Below are positions 44,736 to 48,204 of a DNA stretch of 48,204 nucleotides, piece after piece. This DNA comes from an uncultured Clostridia bacterium (GTDB taxonomy: Bacteria > Bacillota > Clostridia > UBA1381): assembly GCA_947626045.1 (NCBI GenBank), contig CANQQS010000005.1, positions 1 through 48,204 on the forward strand, in the 5' to 3' direction. Made by a program: the position numbers and the translations under genes. How positions within the stretch are numbered: the stretch's first letter is position 1; the number at the start of each line of letters is the position of its first letter. A model generated the notes under the pieces. It did not search any database. It saw nothing but the letters and a program-made list of their open reading frames with translations, and was not told the DNA's origin.

Positions 44736-44972
44736 TTAAATATTTTCATTAAAATTACAGTAATTTTGCACTCTTTTTATCTTTGACTTCACCTTGCCCG
44801 CCAGAAGCGACACCTGCGAGGTCGAGATATTCATCGCAAATGATATTTCAATGTTTGATTTATACCGCGCCCGTAAATTAAAATATTCCAGTTCCGCGGG
44901 CGTAAAGTTGCACTGCTCCCTGAAATATTTTAATTCGGGTTCGGTAAAATCATAAATTTTTAATGTAGCCAT
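44736..44972 (-). CDS. Small prophage HTH protein (sigma region 4-like)
   Basis: Protein of 78 residues, probably DNA-binding. The C-terminal part (LRARYKSNIEISFAMNISTSQVSLLAGKVKSKIKRV, residues ~35-70) has the spacing of a sigma-70 region 4 or LuxR-type helix-turn-helix; the N-terminal part repeats an EPELKYF / PAELEYF pattern. I chose ATG at 44972; a GTG six codons earlier (44990) is possible, and neither has a strong ribosome site. It lies directly after the amidase and before the accessory genes, so it may regulate them. Confidence 0.7.
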   Translation of the reverse strand: MATLKIYDFTEPELKYFREQCNFTPAELEYFNLRARYKSNIEISFAMNISTSQVSLLAGKVKSKIKRVQNYCNFNENI

Positions 44973-44998
44973 ATCACGACATTTTAACACCTATGGTA

Positions 44999-45712
44999 TC
45001 AGTCATACAACCCCGCTCTATCATTCGCGGCGAATATGCGGAGCATATCCATTGTCAGACCGAGCCGCCCGTATTCGTCGCCGACAATTATGCCTTTGTC
45101 CATGAGCTTTTGCACCGTCGGCTTCGCCCATGACGGCATATTGTCGTCCATGTAATCGTAAATCATCGGCTTCAAACCGTCGATTTCGCCTTTAAGTTCC
45201 TCATACTGTGTCACTGTCAATCCCTCCGTTTCTGTAATCCGTTTCTTAAATTCGTTCCACCGCTCCCAACCGTTTCCGCTCATGCTCATCGGGCAGTCCT
45301 TCCGGCTCGCGTCGTAATGCCGCACAACGTGATCTGCGTCAACGCCGAGCGTCTGCATAAGCTCTTTAACAACCTCGACCGTCCGTTTAAAAGCACGGTC
45401 ATAATCGCCGTCCGAGTTGATACACATTTCCACGCCGATGCTGTTGCCGTTAGTAATGCCGTACTTACCGTGTCCGTCGCCGCAGTGCCAAGTATAATAC
45501 TCGTCCCAATCATTGACCTTTATCGCCTGATGATCGTCGACGAACACGTCCGCGCTGCTGTCGCGGTTGCCGCCGTTAAAATACTGATAATGCCGCTCCG
45601 CGTCCGCGCCCTTGTCGGGGTTGCCTGTGTCATGCACGACTATGTACTTTATCGCCGCCGATCGACGCGAACGGTTATATGCGATTTGCTTAAATTGTGT
45701 TATCGCGCTCAT
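44999..45712 (-). CDS. Endolysin, N-acetylmuramoyl-L-alanine amidase (Amidase_2)
   Basis: Phage lysin of 237 residues that cuts the lactyl-amide bond between N-acetylmuramic acid and L-alanine. The amidase_2 (PGRP-like) domain has KYIVVHDTGNP (first zinc His), WHCGDGHGKYG, SIGVEMCIN and VVRHYDASRKDCP (second His and Cys ligand). The C-terminal ~70 residues (WAKPTVQKLMDKGIIVGDEYGRLGLTMDMLR) look like a small wall-binding or SLH-like unit. No signal peptide, as expected for holin-dependent release. It starts one base after the holin stop with GGGAGA as ribosome site. Confidence 0.95.
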   Translation of the reverse strand: MSAITQFKQIAYNRSRRSAAIKYIVVHDTGNPDKGADAERHYQYFNGGNRDSSADVFVDDHQAIKVNDWDEYYTWHCGDGHGKYGITNGNSIGVEMCINSDGDYDRAFKRTVEVVKELMQTLGVDADHVVRHYDASRKDCPMSMSGNGWERWNEFKKRITETEGLTVTQYEELKGEIDGLKPMIYDYMDDNMPSWAKPTVQKLMDKGIIVGDEYGRLGLTMDMLRIFAANDRAGLYD

Positions 45713-45713
45713 G

Positions 45714-45953
45714 TTACTTATCTCCCTTCAGCTCGTGCATGAACTCGTCAGCCTTGATCGCTGCGTCCGAAAAACTGTTGTTCTTCCACCACGCCACAAC
45801 CGCCGCAATAATCGTCCACGCCGTTGAAATGACCGTAGAAATGTCGTCGTCGGCTATGTTCAGCGGACTAATGCCAATTATTGCCAACACCTGATTTATG
45901 AGCGCAAGTGCAAGAATAATTGTTCTTATCAGCGTACCCTTAGAAATTTTCAT
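45714..45953 (-). CDS. Phage holin (phi LC3-type)
   Basis: Small membrane protein of 79 residues that forms lesions to release the endolysin. Two hydrophobic segments (LIRTIILALALINQVLAIIG and VISTAWTIIAAVVAWW) with a short polar turn, then a charged C-terminus (FSDAAIKADEFMHELKG) match the phi LC3/XhlB-type holins. ATG at 45953 has GGAGGT 7 bases upstream; the five codons before it are not needed. Confidence 0.93.
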   Translation of the reverse strand: MKISKGTLIRTIILALALINQVLAIIGISPLNIADDDISTVISTAWTIIAAVVAWWKNNSFSDAAIKADEFMHELKGDK

Positions 45954-46013
45954 TTTACAAACCTCCATTCTGATAAATTTCTGTTTATTTTCTGATAAAA
46001 TTCTGATATTTTA

Positions 46014-46322
46014 TCACATTCCTATCCTTGAAAAAACAAACCCTACCACGACTGATATGACCGCCGTGAGGACATACCCCACGACCTTACGCCACATCTC
46101 GCCGTCGCGGTTTTCCAGTGTTTCAAGGCGTTTGCCCTGTTTTTCCTGTATCTTCATCATGTTTTCCATGTTGACCGCCAGCTTCTCTACCGAGGCTGTT
46201 AATTCCTTGATGTTCTTCAAATCCTCCTCGACGATTGACAGACGCTTGTTAAGCCGTCCGTCCTCTGCTTCAAGCCGTCGGCGAAATTCCTCATGCTCCG
46301 CGCGTGAAATAGTATCATCCAT
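46014..46322 (-). CDS. XhlA-like phage lysis accessory protein
   Basis: Protein of 102 residues with a long N-terminal coiled coil (residues ~5-72, with heptads such as LSIVEEDLKNIKELTASVEK) and one C-terminal membrane helix (VVGYVLTAVISVVVGFVF). This is the layout of hemolysin XhlA, which assists the holin in PBSX-type phages. It starts 3 bases after the XkdX-like gene and precedes the holin by 60 bases. Confidence 0.87.
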   Translation of the reverse strand: MDDTISRAEHEEFRRRLEAEDGRLNKRLSIVEEDLKNIKELTASVEKLAVNMENMMKIQEKQGKRLETLENRDGEMWRKVVGYVLTAVISVVVGFVFSRIGM

Positions 46323-46325
46323 ACA

Positions 46326-46493
46326 TTACACCGCCTTGTCAATCTCCGCCGTAACCTCTGTGTAATCCTCCGCAGTCAGTCCGCCGACGGCGAATATAAC
46401 GTCGATTTTTTCAAGCAGCTCCGTCTTGTCCATCTTACCCGCTGCGATGATTTTCTTTATCAGCCCATATGAGCGTCCGTGTTTCTGTTCCAT
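46326..46493 (-). CDS. XkdX-like small phage protein
   Basis: Protein of 55 residues, starting MEQKHGRSYGLIKKIIAAGK and containing VGGLTAEDYTEVT, similar to the GKIT.EEYKEITG ending of XkdX proteins. The role of XkdX is unknown; it is always found just after tail-fibre genes. GGAGG is 9 bases before the ATG. Its place between the XkdW-position gene and the XhlA-like gene matches the PBSX order. Confidence 0.8.
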   Translation of the reverse strand: MEQKHGRSYGLIKKIIAAGKMDKTELLEKIDVIFAVGGLTAEDYTEVTAEIDKAV

Positions 46494-46508
46494 TGTTTTT
46501 TACCTCCT

Positions 46509-46898
46509 TCAAATTCCCAACTCAACCGCCGAAATGCGGCAGTCGAGATCAAGTAAATATTCGTCCCGAGCTTCATCGAGCGACGCCGTATACGCCTCCA
46601 TACTGCCGTACGCCGCAATCTGCGCAATCTCCTTCGGGTGGTTATCCGTCCGAAGCTTAATACCGTCCATCCACGCGACTGCCGACGTGTCGAGCGGCTC
46701 GTCCGAGATAAGCTCGTTAAGCTGATGCTTTGGTATAAGCTGCTCCGTCCACTCCTTGTACGCATCGTCGTTGACGTAATACGTGCGTTCGTCGTAGTCG
46801 GTTTTCTCTGTGGTCTTGTAGTCGCGCACCACGATAACGCGCTTGTTTAACCGTATACGGTTATCTCCGTCAACGTAAAAATTATTCAAAATATCCAT
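46509..46898 (-). CDS. Phage protein in XkdW position (possible fibre-associated factor)
   Basis: Acidic protein of 129 residues, without a clear family motif: MDILNNFYVDGDNRIRLNKR, VNDDAYKEWTEQLIPKHQLN, then a C-terminal helix (YTASLDEARDEYLLDLDCRI). Many Tyr and Asp residues. It directly follows the tail-fibre gene and precedes the XkdX-like gene. Proteins in this place are tail-fibre chaperones or minor tail proteins, so that is the best guess. AAGGAGG lies 6 bases before the ATG. Confidence 0.8.
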   Translation of the reverse strand: MDILNNFYVDGDNRIRLNKRVIVVRDYKTTEKTDYDERTYYVNDDAYKEWTEQLIPKHQLNELISDEPLDTSAVAWMDGIKLRTDNHPKEIAQIAAYGSMEAYTASLDEARDEYLLDLDCRISAVELGI

Positions 46899-46909
46899 AT
46901 CGCACCTCC

Positions 46910-48204
46910 TTAATCGTCGGATGAATGTATTATTTGGGAATCATATTGAGTATTTGACCCCAAGCTGTTAAATGATAATGTTCCCTGACGAGGGCCTATG
47001 TTGTTTTTTATTATATGCTTTTTATTACTGCAATTTATATTAACGCTGCTGCCCTTGAATATATTGTCACTCATAACGGCTGAACACAATAACGTAATAG
47101 TATCACCTTTGTTGTTAAATATGTTTCCGGATACTATACTTGCGCGCAGATATGTTTGATAAATTTCAATGTAATTTCCGGTCAGCGTGCCGCCGTTATT
47201 ACCGTCCGTTCCCATGTGATAGATACTTGCGCGGGCGTCTTTTGCGGCGATTTTGTTATTGGACATATTGTGAACGCCCAAATATACTAAATTCGCGCGC
47301 CCGTAGCTGCCGCCGCCGAGCGTAACATTGCAGTTGCTGATTTGCGCGTAGGAACAACTGTAAATAAACGTAACATCCATCGTTTTGGATACGTTCGCCG
47401 TATTTACATCAATGCGGCAGTTATTTACCGACACATTCCCGGCGGTTATGCCGTTCTCGCACGGGATATTACCGGATGATGTAATAGTCGGCGACAGGGT
47501 TACGTTACAATTAATCATAGTAACGTCCTTTCCTGTACGCCAAATTCTCTCGCCGCCGACGTTCGATCCCGATATTTTGATGTCACAGTTAATAAATACA
47601 GCCGTCATCTGCGTATAATGTGCCTTACTTGTAAATGTTATTGTCATATCGCGGAATGTCACCGAGCCAGTGTAGGAGTCGCCGTTTATAGTAGTGGGAT
47701 ATGCAAATGTTATATTTGTAATGCCCTGTCCCTCGCCCTGAAGCAATATATTGTTGTATGTCCGCACATCGTTATAATTTACCGTATTTGTACCCTTTTT
47801 CAGCAAATATGCGCCGTTTTCGCTCGCAGAAAACTTTGTGACGCTGCTCCAGCCGCCCGAGTTTACTATACGCCACGGCAGCGCGACCGCTATAGCCTTG
47901 TTTTGCACTATGTTTGTACTTGTCTCGGACAGCGTTGTTTCGACGGGCGGCGTGGTTCCGTCCTTTCCAGCGGGACCGGCGGGACCGGTGGGACCTGCGG
48001 GACCGGTAGGACCCTGCAGACCGGTGGGACCTGCGGGACCTGTCGCACCCTGAATACCCTGCGCACCCTGTGCGCCTGTCGCGCCTTTCAGACTGCCCTT
48101 GTACGCCCATTTTGCGCTGCTGCCGCTGCCTGCCGTGATACACTCATAAAAATATCCGGTTGACGTATTCAGGTATTTATCGCCCACTTTAACCGTCGGA
48201 CAGC
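46910..48204 (-). CDS. Phage tail fibre with collagen-like repeat and beta-helix (N-terminus off the right edge)
   Basis: At least 431 residues; the frame is still open at the window edge, reading PTVKVGDKYLNTSTGYFYEC, so the first visible GTG is not the start. About 14 collagen-type Gly-X-Y triplets (48025-47950; GATGAQGAQGIQ, GPAGPTGLQGPTGPAGPTGP) form a trimeric rod. The C-terminal ~330 residues consist of repeated short strands with Asn/Ser turns (VTMINCNVTL, VSVNNCRIDV, AQISNCNVTLGG, MSNNKIAA, LTGNYIEI), a right-handed parallel beta-helix as in pectate-lyase-like fibre tips. It would recognise a host surface glycan. The stop is 12 bases before the next gene. Confidence 0.88.
   Translation of the reverse strand, partial: CPTVKVGDKYLNTSTGYFYECITAGSGSSAKWAYKGSLKGATGAQGAQGIQGATGPAGPTGLQGPTGPAGPTGPAGPAGKDGTTPPVETTLSETSTNIVQNKAIAVALPWRIVNSGGWSSVTKFSASENGAYLLKKGTNTVNYNDVRTYNNILLQGEGQGITNITFAYPTTINGDSYTGSVTFRDMTITFTSKAHYTQMTAVFINCDIKISGSNVGGERIWRTGKDVTMINCNVTLSPTITSSGNIPCENGITAGNVSVNNCRIDVNTANVSKTMDVTFIYSCSYAQISNCNVTLGGGSYGRANLVYLGVHNMSNNKIAAKDARASIYHMGTDGNNGGTLTGNYIEIYQTYLRASIVSGNIFNNKGDTITLLCSAVMSDNIFKGSSVNINCSNKKHIIKNNIGPRQGTLSFNSLGSNTQYDSQIIHSSDD

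Larger units (their letters stand above)
41793..48204 (-). mobile_element. Prophage, terminal part (tail fibre, lysis module, accessory genes)
   Basis: All genes from the tRNA remnant to the right edge lie on the minus strand. They form a phage late block: collagen-like tail fibre, XkdW-position gene, XkdX-like, XhlA-like, holin, amidase and accessory genes, closely packed with strong ribosome sites. The order up to the amidase matches the end of the PBSX late operon of Bacillus. The integrase, head and packaging genes are not in the window, so completeness cannot be judged. Confidence 0.9.

Noticed and set aside
46910..48204. Diversity-generating retroelement acting on the tail fibre
   Set aside because: No reverse transcriptase or template repeat is present in the window. 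The fibre lies at the edge, so elements beyond 48204 cannot be excluded.

Overview
The window looks like a chromosome segment of an anaerobic, probably gut-associated member of the Clostridia. The evidence is the Firmicutes-type rimP-nusA-ylxR-infB operon, the scpA-scpB-ytfI-ytfJ(gerW) neighbourhood typical of spore-formers, a giant surface protein with S-layer homology (SLH) domains, and a prophage whose lysis module is ordered like that of Bacillus PBSX. No rRNA, complete tRNA or CRISPR array is present, so the genus cannot be fixed.

Positions 1-7727 (minus strand) hold one translation/RNA operon: rimP, nusA, ylxR, infB, rbfA, nrnA (DHH phosphoesterase), truB and ribF (cut by the left edge). 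A good sigma-A promoter and a leader hairpin precede rimP. A mosaic of palindromic dispersed repeats lies inside the operon between infB and rbfA. Positions 7749-9029 (minus) encode a LytR-CpsA-Psr wall-polymer ligase with an Asp/Tyr-rich tail. Positions 9223-10173 (plus) hold a lone hormone-sensitive-lipase-like esterase. Positions 10210-12380 (minus) are trpE-trpG behind a promoter, a short 5-nt-periodic NAG triplet array and an intrinsic terminator, which together look like an attenuation leader. A heparinase II/III-like protein follows (12386-14041, minus).

Positions 14139-20113 (plus) form a housekeeping operon: a site-2-type membrane protease, scpA, scpB (chromosome condensation), a second repeat mosaic, ytfI (DUF2953), ytfJ/gerW, a large radical SAM protein and its DUF2344 partner. 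A separate promoter drives a VOC-family protein and a gluconate 5-dehydrogenase-like SDR (20164-21519).

Positions 21586-41365 (minus) are two giant exported proteins that look less GC-rich than the core. The first is a 1524-residue multidomain SGNH/CE12-type esterase. The second is a 5003-residue SLH-anchored stalk protein with SdrD-like domains, about five Spy0128/FctA-like isopeptide domains, about fifteen InlB-type repeats (four of them duplicated as a block), a Gly16 hinge, a Cna-B domain and three SLH domains. Its 5' leader carries a G8 tract in the loop of a hairpin.

From 41793 to the right edge lies the end of a prophage integrated at a tRNA 3' end. A 24-base tRNA remnant with the tRNA's own terminator marks the junction. 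Reading in transcription order, the prophage has a collagen-like/beta-helix tail fibre (cut by the right edge), XkdW-position, XkdX-like and XhlA-like genes, holin, amidase, and then seven small accessory genes of unknown function up to the junction. The most interesting elements are the giant adhesin with its G8 leader, the trp leader, the nested repeat mosaics and the accessory cassette.
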